From Vicia villosa (taxonomy: Eukaryota > Streptophyta > Magnoliopsida > Fabales > Fabaceae), in assembly GCF_029867415.1 (NCBI RefSeq), contig NC_081186.1:25857915-25921914 (forward strand): a stretch of 64,000 nt of DNA. Reading direction: 5' to 3'. The notes under the pieces were generated by a model. That model was not told where the DNA came from and did not search any database. It worked only from the letters and a program-made list of their open reading frames with translations. The first letter of the stretch is position 1, and every line of letters begins with the position of its first letter. A program made the position numbers and the translations under genes. This document shows, in pieces, positions 11,216-21,540 of the stretch.

Positions 11216-12297
11216 CGTAGCGACCGATGGAAGAATTTAGTATTAAGATCACCATCACGCAACCAATGGATTTTTGCCCTCTGTCTCCAATAAATATCAT
11301 CTCTAATCAACAACTTATTATAATCATTGTGAGCTTCCATAAACTGGGCAACCTCTGTCGGGTTCGAACTATTCCGCAACACTGCAAGTGTCTCCCTCAA
11401 CCTCTCCTTTTCAGCGTTCATGTATCTAACCCGTCTACGGTTCCAAAGCTCCAACACAGAAGTGCAACTAGCGATACGATCCGTAACACTGAGATTAATA
11501 TCCGGAGCCCAACCCTCAGTGACTGCTGCCTCCACACCATCTTCATTCAGCCACCAGTTCTCAAATTTAAACCGTTTCCTAACAGCTCTGTGTGACAACG
11601 GATCACAACACAACAGAATAGGGCTATGGTCCGAATGAGTTGCAATCAGATTCATAAGCTTAGCATTAGGAAATTGATGGAGCCAATCAGAATTAGCTAG
11701 AGATCTATCAAGCCTTTCTTCAATCATATGGGCAGTCCCCCTACTCTTAACCCACGTGAATGGGTGCCCTTCCAGCGGAATATCGGTAAGGTCGCAATCA
11801 CCCACCACTTGTTGAAAACCGGCACACAACCAGTCGGGGTGAGGGTGAAGCCCTTGTTTATCATGCTGGGATAACAAGTCATTGAAGTCTCCGATGATGC
11901 ACCACGGCAAACTCGACATATTACTCAACTCACGAATCATATCCCACGCTTGTCGTCTCCTCCCACGCTCCGGAAAGCCATAATAACACGAAAGTCTCCA
12001 CTCCCCTTTCTCATCATCTTGAACAAGGATATTAATACAATTCCTGGAAAAATTTTGCACACTACACTTGCTACTGTTCTTCCACAGCACCGCAATCCCA
12101 CCACTCCTACCAACCACATCCACAGCCAAACACGCATCGAATTTAAGCGACACCCGAATGCGTTCCATCTTTTGAGAGTTCACTAAAGTTTCAGACAAGA
12201 AAATAATATCAGGTTGGTACCTTTGAGCCAAAGACCGGAGATTAGGAATCGCACGCGGGTGGCTCAACCCCCGGCAATTCCAGCTAAGGATCTTCAT
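11158..12297 (-). CDS. LINE ORF2, apurinic-type endonuclease part
   Basis: Starts MKILSWNCRG, the canonical beginning of plant L1 ORF2. All catalytic positions of the exo/endo/phosphatase fold are present: Asn7, Glu36 (LSET), Asp137 and Asn139 (GDFND) and the SDH at 222-224. This domain nicks target DNA to prime reverse transcription. After about residue 360 the frame leaves the ORF2 sequence because of a single-base loss near 11,220 and ends at an out-of-frame stop; the continuation is the next frame. It overlaps ORF1 by 4 bp (ATGA-type junction at 12,294-12,297), the normal plant L1 arrangement. Confidence 0.92.
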   Translation of the reverse strand: MKILSWNCRGLSHPRAIPNLRSLAQRYQPDIIFLSETLVNSQKMERIRVSLKFDACLAVDVVGRSGGIAVLWKNSSKCSVQNFSRNCINILVQDDEKGEWRLSCYYGFPERGRRRQAWDMIRELSNMSSLPWCIIGDFNDLLSQHDKQGLHPHPDWLCAGFQQVVGDCDLTDIPLEGHPFTWVKSRGTAHMIEERLDRSLANSDWLHQFPNAKLMNLIATHSDHSPILLCCDPLSHRAVRKRFKFENWWLNEDGVEAAVTEGWAPDINLSVTDRIASCTSVLELWNRRRVRYMNAEKERLRETLAVLRNSSNPTEVAQFMEAHNDYNKLLIRDDIYWRQRAKIHWLRDGDLNTKFFHRSLRCVGIFRRSICFTMRGRMR

Positions 12298-13277
12298 TGG
12301 TCCCGGCAGTCCTGGCTGCCAGGACTTGCCGTTAAAAAATGACGATGTTGTGTCTCCATAGAATCTGTCTTCTGTACCACAGTCTCATCTCTCCTTCGTT
12401 TCTTATCCCCATGTTCCTCACTTAGCGTAATTTCCTTGTTGGTTCCTTCATTTATCAGCTTCTCTTCCACTCCAGCACCATTAGATAGTTTGCCAACACT
12501 CTTGTGTAATATCGTGCGCAGCACCCTGGGTTTTGATGTTTTAGCAGCTGGTTTTTTGATATTTAATGGTTTGGTTTTGAAAGGATTTGGCTTTGGCTGT
12601 ATGGCATTATTTTGTGTTGAATGAGGTTCCAGCGTAGGGACAAAAGTTGGGTTATTTGGCTCGGCAAACTGAGTAAGTAGAGGACAAGAGGAATCCGCTT
12701 GTTGACTAGCAGAAAGGGAATTAATTGTTATATTGTGTGGGGTAACAGGAAAAGTTGTGTTTTGTTTGGTTGTTGCATGAAAAAGAAAAGGGCTGGACGT
12801 GAGTTTTTGTAATAAGTGTTGTGGTGGTGGGTTATTTTGTGGGCCATGATCAAGCAACGTGGAAACAGACATAGTGGAAGTCGTTGGGACTGTTGGTTGG
12901 TGGGATGACTGCGCACAAGAGTTAGGAAAGAATAAATGTTTTGATTGGCTGGGCCCCTTACTGTCTGTAACCGAATGATTCAACAATAAATGCCCCTGGT
13001 CATTAATGACAGCTGACCCAATATTCCTCATTAAACCATCATTATTGGCAGCAATAATACTGCAATGATTGTGATCAATGGGGCTGTTGGGTTGTCCCCT
13101 CCTTGTCTCCCTACTGTCCCCACTGCCTCCCTCCCCCACTGTATGACTTGTTGAAGTTGACAAATTTTGAGAAAGTGCATGAAGGTCATAGTGAGCAAAT
13201 TTGAATTTTTCACTTAATGGGCCAAAGTTTTGGGTCTTAAATATATTCATAAAGTATCTAAGAGCCCACCACGCCAT
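12294..13277 (-). CDS. LINE ORF1, C-terminal part
   Basis: 327 residues, low complexity, rich in Ser, Thr, Asn, Pro and His, with a basic C-terminal patch (KKRRR). The usual N-terminal DUF4283 and CCHC knuckle of plant LINE ORF1 proteins (RNA-binding component of the LINE particle) are absent, consistent with 5' truncation of the element. It is assigned by position and by the 4-bp overlap with ORF2, not by a recognised domain. Confidence 0.7.
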   Translation of the reverse strand: MAWWALRYFMNIFKTQNFGPLSEKFKFAHYDLHALSQNLSTSTSHTVGEGGSGDSRETRRGQPNSPIDHNHCSIIAANNDGLMRNIGSAVINDQGHLLLNHSVTDSKGPSQSKHLFFPNSCAQSSHQPTVPTTSTMSVSTLLDHGPQNNPPPQHLLQKLTSSPFLFHATTKQNTTFPVTPHNITINSLSASQQADSSCPLLTQFAEPNNPTFVPTLEPHSTQNNAIQPKPNPFKTKPLNIKKPAAKTSKPRVLRTILHKSVGKLSNGAGVEEKLINEGTNKEITLSEEHGDKKRRRDETVVQKTDSMETQHRHFLTASPGSQDCRDQ

Positions 13278-14349
13278 CTTTTTATTATTAGCATTATTAT
13301 TTATTTTTATTTTGAATTATATTCATTTTAATTCAAAATTTAATGAAGAAATAATGATAAATATAAAAGATATGGTATTGATAAATTTCTCAATCAAATA
13401 TTGTGCAAATACTGACCTATAAATCATGTGAGATTGATTGTGACATATTGAATCAATTTGAAGCCAAAATAGAAAGTTCCATGCAAATTTCCAATTAAAG
13501 ATTTAAGCTTCCAATCACTTGATTCTTTCCATTTTAGTTAACCTAATAAGCTCTCCTATATATTCTAAATCATATTGGCTCAAAAGAAGAGAAAAAAGGA
13601 CGTGGAAACTGCAAGAGAATAGGGCTCCAAAAATCTCAAGAATTCTCAAGAAAGTTGCACTATTGGATTTCAATTTCTAGGCCTTGTCCAAGCAAACTAA
13701 GATCACCAATCACCTCCTGAGGTTCCCCGGAGTTGATCCATAGCATCAACCATCCTCCAAAAACTCCAGAAAGCCCTCCCTCGATTGCACCAGTTTGGTA
13801 AGATTCTTGAATTTCAAACTCTCCATTCATGGCATATAAATGATTGTGACGCATATATTTATGTTCATGAGGAAATTTAGAACTGTTTTGAATCATCGCT
13901 CACGTGTTTAAGTGCAGGAATGAACCTTTGCCATTGTTAGGGCATCAAGGTCACGCCTCTTTGTTTTTGTACTTACAGGTATTATTATAAAAAATTAACC
14001 ATGCCATTGAATTCTTAGCATCCAATTTAGTATATATGGGTCGCTTTGGTCTTGTTTCTTGTTGATTTATGCAGGTTGACGTTTGAGGGTAGTCGGAGAA
14101 GACGGTGGAAACCACCATGCAAGGTGATTTAAAAAACTGACTGCAGGCGTGGCGTCTTCGTATTCGCTGGTCAAACAAGTCTGTCCCTCTCTCCTATTGC
14201 AATTGGCCGGTCAACAATCCCGACCTTCTCCCTCTCACTCTAATTGGTCCTCTGTGCACAGATGGGCCCAACTTGACTTTCTTTTTTAGTTCACCATGTG
14301 TAACTTTTTTTTCCTTATTAAATTTTATGATGATTCCACTAACAACATA
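13278..14349 (+). other. LTR interior right of the LINE
   Basis: Continuation of the split LTR, AT-rich at first and then mixed. No gene supported. Confidence 0.5.
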
Positions 14350-14351
14350 AA

Positions 14352-14415
14352 ACAGCAGCTCAATCGGCCAAGCGTGGGAACCAGTAATCCTAAAAACCTG
14401 GGTTCGATCCCAGGT
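14352..14415 (+). repeat. tRNA-like cassette inside the LTR (sense orientation)
   Basis: A-box-like AGCTCAATCGG at 14,357-14,367 and a good B-box GGTTCGATCCC at 14,401-14,411, spaced as in a tRNA, with a T-stem CCTGG/CCAGG around the B-box. The acceptor arms do not pair convincingly, so it is a relic or SINE-head-like sequence and not a working tRNA gene. Confidence 0.5.
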
Positions 14416-16113
14416 TTATGCATTGTTTTTTTTACTTATTTGTTTCCAGATCCTATGCGCGCTTCTTCATGGAGATATATGGTGCACCTTTGTATCAAGG
14501 CCCTCGGATGATGTTAAGGATGGATCCAACGCCCCTGAGCCTGCATTCCACCATGGACTCTCATGCCTCCGCCACACCTGATCGTACGCCCGTTTTTTTT
14601 CCATTGTTTTTATATAAAGCTTTTTATTTTGTTTTTTTTCCTTATGTTTTCTTTAACTACAAACCTTTTTTTTTTTAAAACTAATATATAATTAACCTTT
14701 TAATTTTAGGATTAGCCTTTATCATAAAATTGAAATTAGTTTTAGTCATGTAAAATACCAAAAATTGATTTTTCTTTAATTATTAATAAACTAGGATTTA
14801 ATTTTAGGTTAATTAATATTTAATTTTAGGTTAATTTAATAATTAGGATTAAATTTTAGGTTAAATAATTTTAATCAATTAGATAATTTAGGTTAATTAG
14901 GTTTAGCCTTAAATAAAAAAACCTCGAAAACGTATTAGATAGGTGTTGCCCATTAACCTCGAGTCTAGGTTTTAACCCCTTAGGTTTTTTTACCCATTAG
15001 GTTTTTAGGTTAACAATCAATTTAGTAATAACAGCCAGACTTAGGTTTACTTTTCATTTATTTTCAAACCTTAAATTTTAATTCCCGGTTTCTCCTCTCA
15101 TCTCAAAACTCCAATGAATGTCGCATGATTGTTTTCGTTATTATTTAATTATTTATTTAATCGTTCATTTAAATTCTAGAAGGTGTATAGGTTCCAATTT
15201 TTTTTGATGTATTAGTAATTAGGATTTTTCTTTCCGCACCTTTTTTTCCCACACTTTAATTTCCGCACTTTACTTTCCGCATCCCCATTTATGGTTATGT
15301 AATTCCCCATCCCGAAGCCCTATAATAAGGTAGATTTATTTTTCTGCTTTTACTTTCCGCACATATAAACTGCAATGGACTGTGAACTTTAACGGTTAGA
15401 TGTATGATTAATAGGATTGTATGGCAAGACTAAAATCAACCTAGAATAACCCTAATTTTCAGGATTAAATAAATCAATTACTCTGTTTCACACACTCACC
15501 TTTAAGGTAATCTCTCTTATGCTGCCTTTCTATTAAATAGTCAAGTCCCTCGGATGTAGGGATACCTTAGCCTGCTGCCTACGAACAAAAATCATCAAAA
15601 AGATCATAGTCCATTCGATGTTGCCTACGTTATAAATTATTTTGTCCCTCGATTAAATGATGATAGTCCCTTCGATTGCTAAGGTATCCTTACTTGTTGC
15701 CTTTATGACTATTCTCATCAATTCGTAGGACTTCCTACCCTCCTTATGGTATGGATAGCCCTATGGCAATACGATGACCCTCGATGTCCCTTTACATCCA
15801 ATGAAAGGACTTCCACTAACTAATGGTGCGGATAGTCTCTTTCTCTTAACGAAAGACTTTAAGAACAAGAAGGAATTCAAACTTAGGGTAGGTAGTTCCT
15901 AATTGCTTGCTCAGTTCAAACAATTCAAAATTTCTTTTCACACCTCCTTTTCGATCAATTTTCAAAGACTACACTTTGTATACATCCGTACGAAGATCAT
16001 TACAAAGTTAAATCTCTTTTCAAAATGTTTTTCTAACACACACTACACTCTTTCAAACAAATCAAACAATTCAAAAGTGAGATAAGCAATTAAGAGCCCA
16101 TGGATAACCATGG

Positions 16114-16145
16114 ATACAAAGGGTGCCGACACCTTCCCTTTGTAT
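16114..16145 (+). promoter_or_regulatory. Conserved bulged hairpin near the LTR 3' end
   Basis: ATACAAAG (16,114-16,121), GGTG, loop CCGA, CACC, bulge TTCC, CTTTGTAT (16,138-16,145). The same architecture occurs in four other LTRs in the window with different letters. The role is unknown. Confidence 0.6.
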
Positions 16146-16282
16146 AACCTACCCCCCAAACTCAATCTCTTTTCAAAGCTCTTTCCTATTCTTTTTGCCT
16201 TTCCAAATTGGATAAAATAAAAGTCGGTGGCGACTTTTGCTATCCGCACATTTAAAAAAGTCAGTTCTCCCACCGTATTACA

Positions 16283-16872
16283 CAGAGTTTTAGTGTTTTC
16301 TATCAAATGATTGTTGTGCAAAATTTATTTTTCCATTCTTCCAAGTATTCGTTAAATAGGCAAAGAAGATTCGTTGAAAGATGAAGATGGAATATCACAA
16401 TTTCTTATTTGTATCCTTGCATAACATCGACAAAAAGTGGGAGGCAAAATGGTACAATATTACTGTCCTTTCTCCATAAAATCAGTGTAGTGAAGGGAAT
16501 ACTTGATCTTGTACCATGTACTGTTTACTCACATAAAACAATTTTTGATCTTATCTTCGAATCTTCAAAGGCTTTAGAATGCGTGTTGATGCAGCATGAT
16601 TAGAATGATCAAAAGTTGTATGAGAGTCTTCAGAACCTTGTCTCTAGAGTCTTTAAAATTTGTTCTTCAGAATCTTGTCTTTGGAGTCTTTAGAACTTGA
16701 CCTTCAGGATCTTCAGAACTTGTGTTGTGAATAACGTCAGAGTTTTAAAAAAATCTTCATAAACTCCTTTATGAGAGTTAGAGCCAGAAGCCATTTGATG
16801 AGCATTATTTCAGAAGCATTGCCAAGAAGCATTCTAGAACTTGACTTTTCCCTGTAAAGCTCACTTAGATAT
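16283..16872. other. Unclassified repeat-like DNA
   Basis: Between about 16,620 and 16,740 the phrase GTCTTYAGAACYTTG recurs three to four times at 40-60 bp spacing. No terminal repeats or coding sequence seen. Confidence 0.35.
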
Positions 16873-17890
16873 TGATCAATAAATAGCAAGTGTACTATTA
16901 TGCCCTTGATAGTAATAATGAGAAAAGTCCCCAAATGTCGATCTTAAGGAATGCGTAACAATGCAGAGTTCAAAATGTAGTTCAATTAAACAAAAACTAA
17001 TGTTTGGATTTGATTTGCTAAAATTTAAGAGTAATTGCGAATAAAATAAACAGAGTGATTGAGAGGTTTAGAAAGACATGAGTAACATGCTATGGAATGT
17101 GTTTGATCGGGATCTTTTACGATTCTAACTTTATCTTGTAACAACTTTTCAGACATAATTGATTGCTGGGTCTTAAGGCTGTTTATTCCTAAGCCCTTAG
17201 TGAATAAACCTTTAATCGTTCAAATTAACTCTTATGTCATTAAAGAATTACAGATGAAATTAAGCATTAATTTATCAAGAATAATCCAATTTCCATAGGG
17301 TATCCCTGGTACTAGGTGATATCTACTATGAAATACTCCTAATAAAGCATTGTCACTGATAGTACTGCCTAATAATCAATCATACATCAATTCTCAATTT
17401 CTCTGAAAGAGAAAGCATTAGGCATAAATTAAGAGTAAATAAATTATGTCAAATTCATGTAATTACAAGGTTCAAAGTAAAATCATCAACAAATCTAAAT
17501 AAGGGACACCCCATAACATTGGGGGGGGGGGGTTAGCTACTCATAATATTCAAGAAAAATAAAATATCAGATGTAGACATTATCGATAATATGATGAAAT
17601 TAAGTCTTCAATCATAAAAAGTTCATGAAAACCTTGATCCCCCACATAAATCTGAGTTCCCCCGCCTTCAAAAAGAGTTTTTTCAGTCAAAAATCGTCCA
17701 ACCCTTGAAAAATTCGCTTTCTAGAGCTAAATTCTCAAAATTTTGGATATTTCGCGATTATGGGCGCCCATATACGTATGGAGTTACCATACACGTACGG
17801 GGGTTGTATAGGGCATGATTTTTGCGTATGACAGGTTCACATACGCATATGGCCCGCTGTGGTGTCGTTTTCTTTTACCTCCCCGTTTCA
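16873..17890 (-). mobile_element. Athila-type LTR relic, truncated on the right
   Basis: The left end TGATCAATAAATAGCAAGTG is the reverse complement of an Athila-type LTR 3' end and matches the LTR ends of the array at 27,782 on. Collinear landmarks are the ATAGGGTATCCCTGGTACTA block (17,297; array copies have a near-identical block), GGGACACCCCATAACATTGG followed by a G run (17,521-17,532), and a hairpin GTATGG/CCATAC (17,776-17,792) at the place of the array's GC-rich hairpin. No PBS lies left of it, so it is a 3' or solo LTR. It ends near 17,890 where the LTR of element A begins, suggesting A inserted into it. Confidence 0.65.
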
Positions 17891-18399
17891 CTTGGGAGGA
17901 CGGCACGCTAAACCCTTCACGCGAAATTTGGAAGGAGAATGCGCCCGTGGTGGGATGAATTTTATTTCAGTTCTTCCTACGATATCACACGAACTTTCTT
18001 ATTGGTCCTACGAGTAGGAAAGGGAAAAAAAGATCTCAACTAAACCCTAGGAGTTTGCTAAGTGTGGGGATTTCACCTAGACTAGAAATTCTGGAGTCCG
18101 GGAGGTCGGTTATACATAGGGAAGTGTTTAAACACCCTACATATCTGTAGTACTCTACAGGAACCTTCTCTGTGTCATTGTGATTGTGTTTGCTGCTAAT
18201 GATTGGGAAAGTTTCTCCTTTGTGTTAGGAGAAGGAATTGAATTGATTTGAAAAGACAGACAGACAGACAGACTGACTATTTTTGGTATTTTATTAGCTC
18301 GCTGAGATTCCTTGTGAACCTCATGCCTACATATCCCTAGTGGAAGTCAGAGCTTAATGTAGTTCGGGGAACTAACTAGGGAAATTAATTGTTTTTGGT

Positions 18400-20420
18400 G
18401 CCTTGCTTGAAGCTCAAGGTTGAAGCTTGGAATTAAATCTCTGTTTACAGTAAAGAGACATGAAATCATCTCTACAGAGAGGTATTTGTACTATTCTACC
18501 ACAAACATTTTGAAAGAGTGACAGAATAATTGAATTCATTTCATTTAAGAGGGGGACCTTACTTGTGTGTGCAAGTATGCCAGTCAGATGCCTCTTAAAT
18601 GAAAGAAAGATGCTCGTCCAAATTAGGGAAAGTGTACAAGTCTGGGGATGTGCCAGAGCATGTCTTTCAGAGTCCTAAATGGGAGACTTTGATTGAAATT
18701 GAAATTGAAATGTTTGTTTGTTTGAATGTGGTAGAGTAGTAAAAATATCTCTCTATAGAGATAAGCTATGTCTATCTACTGTATAAAAGATTTGGATTTA
18801 GCTGGCTTGTATGAGGCCCAAGCTTGAGGCTTTTTTTGATTTATTAATTATTATTGACTCTGGGAGATGACTCCACTGGGGATTAATTACAGGGTATTTT
18901 TGTGTTCTGTACAAAGCCCAGAATTGAGGCTGACTCTACTTAGGGAGACTCTATTTATGTGCCTTGTACAAAGCCCAAGGTTATGGCTAACTGTTGAGGA
19001 TAATTGAATTTTTGAGACTATGAATGACTCTATTTTGTGTGCCTTGTACAAAGCCCAAGGTTGTGGCTGACTGCTGAGGATAATTGAATGAATGACTCTA
19101 TTTTATGTGCCTTGTACAAAGCCCAAGGTTGTGGCTGACTCTAGCTAGGAAAAAAACATTATTTTCTGCCCTGTACAAAGCCCAAGGTTGTGGCTGACTC
19201 TTAAATAAACTGAGTATGGATGACTCTATGGGGAAAAGATCCGAGGTGTTAGGAATCTTTGACACATGAAAATATGGTTTATCTGCCTTGTACAAAGCCC
19301 AAGGTTGTGGCTACTGAATGATGAAGAACTCACTGGGGAGACTCTATTATCTGCCTTGTACAATGCCCAAGGTTGAGGCTGACTCTTGACAGGGGAGTTT
19401 TATTGTTTGGGTGCCTTGTATGAAGCCCAAGGTTGAGGCTAACTGTTTTTGTTGGTTTTGACTCTACTGAGGAGATTTTATTTATTAAAAGACTGTTTTT
19501 CTTTGGAAGCTAACCCTTTCCAGGGATTTTGACTCAGCTGGTGAATTTGTCTGTTAAAAGACTAACTTTATCATGTTTTTTGGAGGCTGACCCTTTCCAG
19601 GGGTTTTGACTCTTTTGGGGAAATTATCTCCTAAGAGAAATGAATCTTTATTTTTTTTGACATTTTTTATTAATTGACTTTGGAGGCTAACCCTTTCCAG
19701 GGGTTTTGTTGAAATGGAGGTTGATTTTAATTGACTTTGGAGGCTAACCCTTTCCAGGGGTTTTGTTGAAAATGAAAGAATGTGTGGAGGCTAACCCTTT
19801 CCAGGGGTTTATTGAAAATGAATGGCAGAAAGATTATCTAATGGAGACTTCTTGTTTAAAGCCCAAGATAAAGGCTGACTCAATGCTGAGGATGACCAAA
19901 ACATAGATCCTAGACTCTGCTAAGGAAGATTGATGAAGATAAGGGTGACAGAGACTGTCCATGTCTCTCATTCCAAAAATGTACTCAATGTAGAATTGAG
20001 ACAAACTTAGCTTGTTTAAAGTCTGGTTTAGATTGGAAGAAACTCACCAGGGTAGGCTAAAAGGTGACTAAAGACCTGTTCCTATGTTTATAAGAAACCT
20101 GATGGGTCCTTGTATACAAGCTCAAGAGGAAGCTGGAAATGCTTTTAAGAAGCCTGTGGGTCCTTGTACAAAGCCCAAGAGGAGGCTAATCGAGGGTCCT
20201 TGTTATAGCACAAGAGGAAGCTATGTAGTTTTGAACTTATTTTGGCTCTAAGCAAATGGGTAAGAGGTTTCACCGGGAATAATTCCTCTTTGGGTGGATG
20301 TGTCCTATTATTTGGATTCTAAGGTTTTTACCAAGATGTTTCACCGGGAATAATTCATCTTGGGGGTTTGAACTACAGATCTCTAATTAGGAAAGAGCCT
20401 TCACCGGGAAGACATTCTCA
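18400..20420 (-). repeat. Degenerate tandem hairpin array inside LTR A
   Basis: Two interleaved motifs. From 18,401 to 19,870 a TGCCTTGTACAAAGCCCAAG phrase with a GGCTGACTC-like tail recurs at irregular 60-110 bp spacing (for example 18,962, 19,042, 19,110, 19,285); each forms a 5-bp stem over an 8-9 nt loop. From 19,500 to 19,830 GGAGGCTAACCCTTTCCAGG recurs five times, itself able to pair AACCC with GGGTT. A third motif, TTCACCGGGAATAATTCMTC, recurs between 20,270 and 20,740. Confidence 0.75.
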
Positions 20421-21317
20421 ATCCTAGGTCATATTCCTATAATATATATATATAGTTTAACTGTCCTAAGGTTTATACTCAAACGTAGTTCTAAACTAAT
20501 ATATATGCACAGTTTATATTTGACAGTAATTTAAATAAAGACTGTAAATTGAAAGCTTGTAAAGCCTAACCTGGATGGAGTGGAGGCCATTGAAGAAGTA
20601 TGTACAGAGCCTCAACAGTAATTGGTGGATAACAGTTGAATATATATATGATAAACAGTTAATGGTTTTTGAAAACAGAAGAAGTGAAGATGGACAAAGG
20701 TCACATAGGTATCTGAAGAGTTTCACCGGGAATAATGCCCTTCAAATACCAGAAGAATGTTTTGAAAACAGAAAAAAGATTTTGAAAATACAGTTTTGAA
20801 AACAAGCTAAGAAGAGAAGGTTTTTGGGACTTACACTCTATTAGAGGCCCAGTACTTTACAGTACTGGTGTAAAAGCAATTGAAAATGATTTTGAATGAT
20901 ACAAGGTTTTGTTGTTTGAAAAACCCTAATCATTTGATTTATTCGGAGATTGAAAACAGTTTTGAGAATTGACAAAAGTCAACTTAATTAAAGTAAAAAT
21001 AAAGATTTTTACTTAATTAAGACCTAAACAATTAGGGTTTTATCATAAACTTTATTTACAAAATGATTTAGGTTAAAACAAAGTGAAAATATGTATTAAA
21101 GTATTTAAGAAAACACCTAAAACATACTATTTTAAACCTAATAAAAATACATGAAATAAATAATATTTTTATGATTTTTTTTGATTATTCACAAAATAGA
21201 TGTATTAAATGACAAGTGTGTGAAAAATGAAGTGAAAATAAATTAGTTTGATAGGTTAATTAATTGTGTGAAGTTGTGAAGAAAATAAGTGTGAAAAGTG
21301 GTAAAAAAAATAGGAAT

Positions 21318-21392
21318 GTCTCCACCAAGGCTTGAACTCACGCCTTTATAGTCACCACACCAAAACAAAGCCAACTGAGCTACACGCTCAGT
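21318..21392 (-). repeat. tRNA-like cassette 1 in LTR A (sense orientation)
   Basis: On the minus strand a textbook A-box TAGCTCAGTTGG (21,382-21,371) and B-box GAGTTCAAGCC (21,339-21,329), spaced as in a tRNA. The acceptor stem is not maintained. Likely a tRNA-derived insertion or relic. Confidence 0.55.
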
Positions 21393-21464
21393 GTGACTAA
21401 AGAGGGATCCCAGTTGTTTATATGTGAAACACGCGCGTTAAAATGGAAAATAAAAACAAAAGGT

Positions 21465-21540
21465 CTGAGGGGGGGATCGAACCCCAGACCTTGGGCATGA
21501 GGAGACTAAGAGCGCATGTGTGGCCACTAGGGCAAGTTAT
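21465..21540 (-). repeat. tRNA-like cassette 2 in LTR A (sense orientation)
   Basis: Minus-strand A-box-like TTGCCCTAGTGGCCA (21,535-21,521) and B-box GGGGTTCGATCCCCC (21,485-21,471), which also forms a perfect 4-5 bp T-stem. It stands 80 bp from cassette 1 in the same orientation. Confidence 0.55.

Larger units (their letters stand above)
8310..13277 (-). mobile_element. L1-type non-LTR retrotransposon (LINE), inserted in the LTR, 5'-truncated
   Basis: Minus-strand element of about 4.97 kb with a poly(A) tail seen as 13 T at 8,310-8,322. The order is ORF1 (partial), ORF2 endonuclease, reverse transcriptase, zinc-finger RVT linker and RNase H, as in plant L1 elements. GC content is visibly higher than in the flanks. 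The 5' end stops at or near the ATG at 13,277; the flank to the right is AT-rich LTR sequence. I could not find a convincing target duplication. Confidence 0.92.
7584..16282 (+). mobile_element. Tat/Ogre-type LTR (sense plus), split by a LINE; solo or 3' LTR
   Basis: The left end TGTCATACCCTAAAATTTGC and right end CCACCGTATTACA (16,282) are the terminal sequences of the Ogre-type LTRs also seen at 54,628-56,750. Without the inserted LINE the LTR is about 3.7 kb. Landmarks in LTR order: a GTCAA-rich segment (7,850-8,050), LINE insertion (8,310-13,277), a tRNA-like cassette (14,357-14,411), an AATTTTAGGTTAATTAA tandem tract (14,770-14,890), a hairpin (16,114-16,145) and a TGGCGACTT motif (16,228-16,236). 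No primer-binding site follows the right end, so this is a 3' or solo LTR. The 5-bp flanks (TAAAG, CAGAG) do not match, so the insertion is not proven clean. Confidence 0.75.

Noticed and set aside
11227..11638. Plus-strand frames opposite LINE ORF2
   Set aside because: Shadows of the conserved minus-strand coding sequence.
13130..13155. TATGACTTGTT as a LINE target duplication (also beside the poly(T) at 8,301)
   Set aside because: The right copy is inside ORF1, not beyond the 5' end, so the match is chance.
21318..21540. Two functional tRNA genes
   Set aside because: A and B boxes are good but the acceptor stems do not pair and no plausible anticodon arm is kept; treated as tRNA-like relics.
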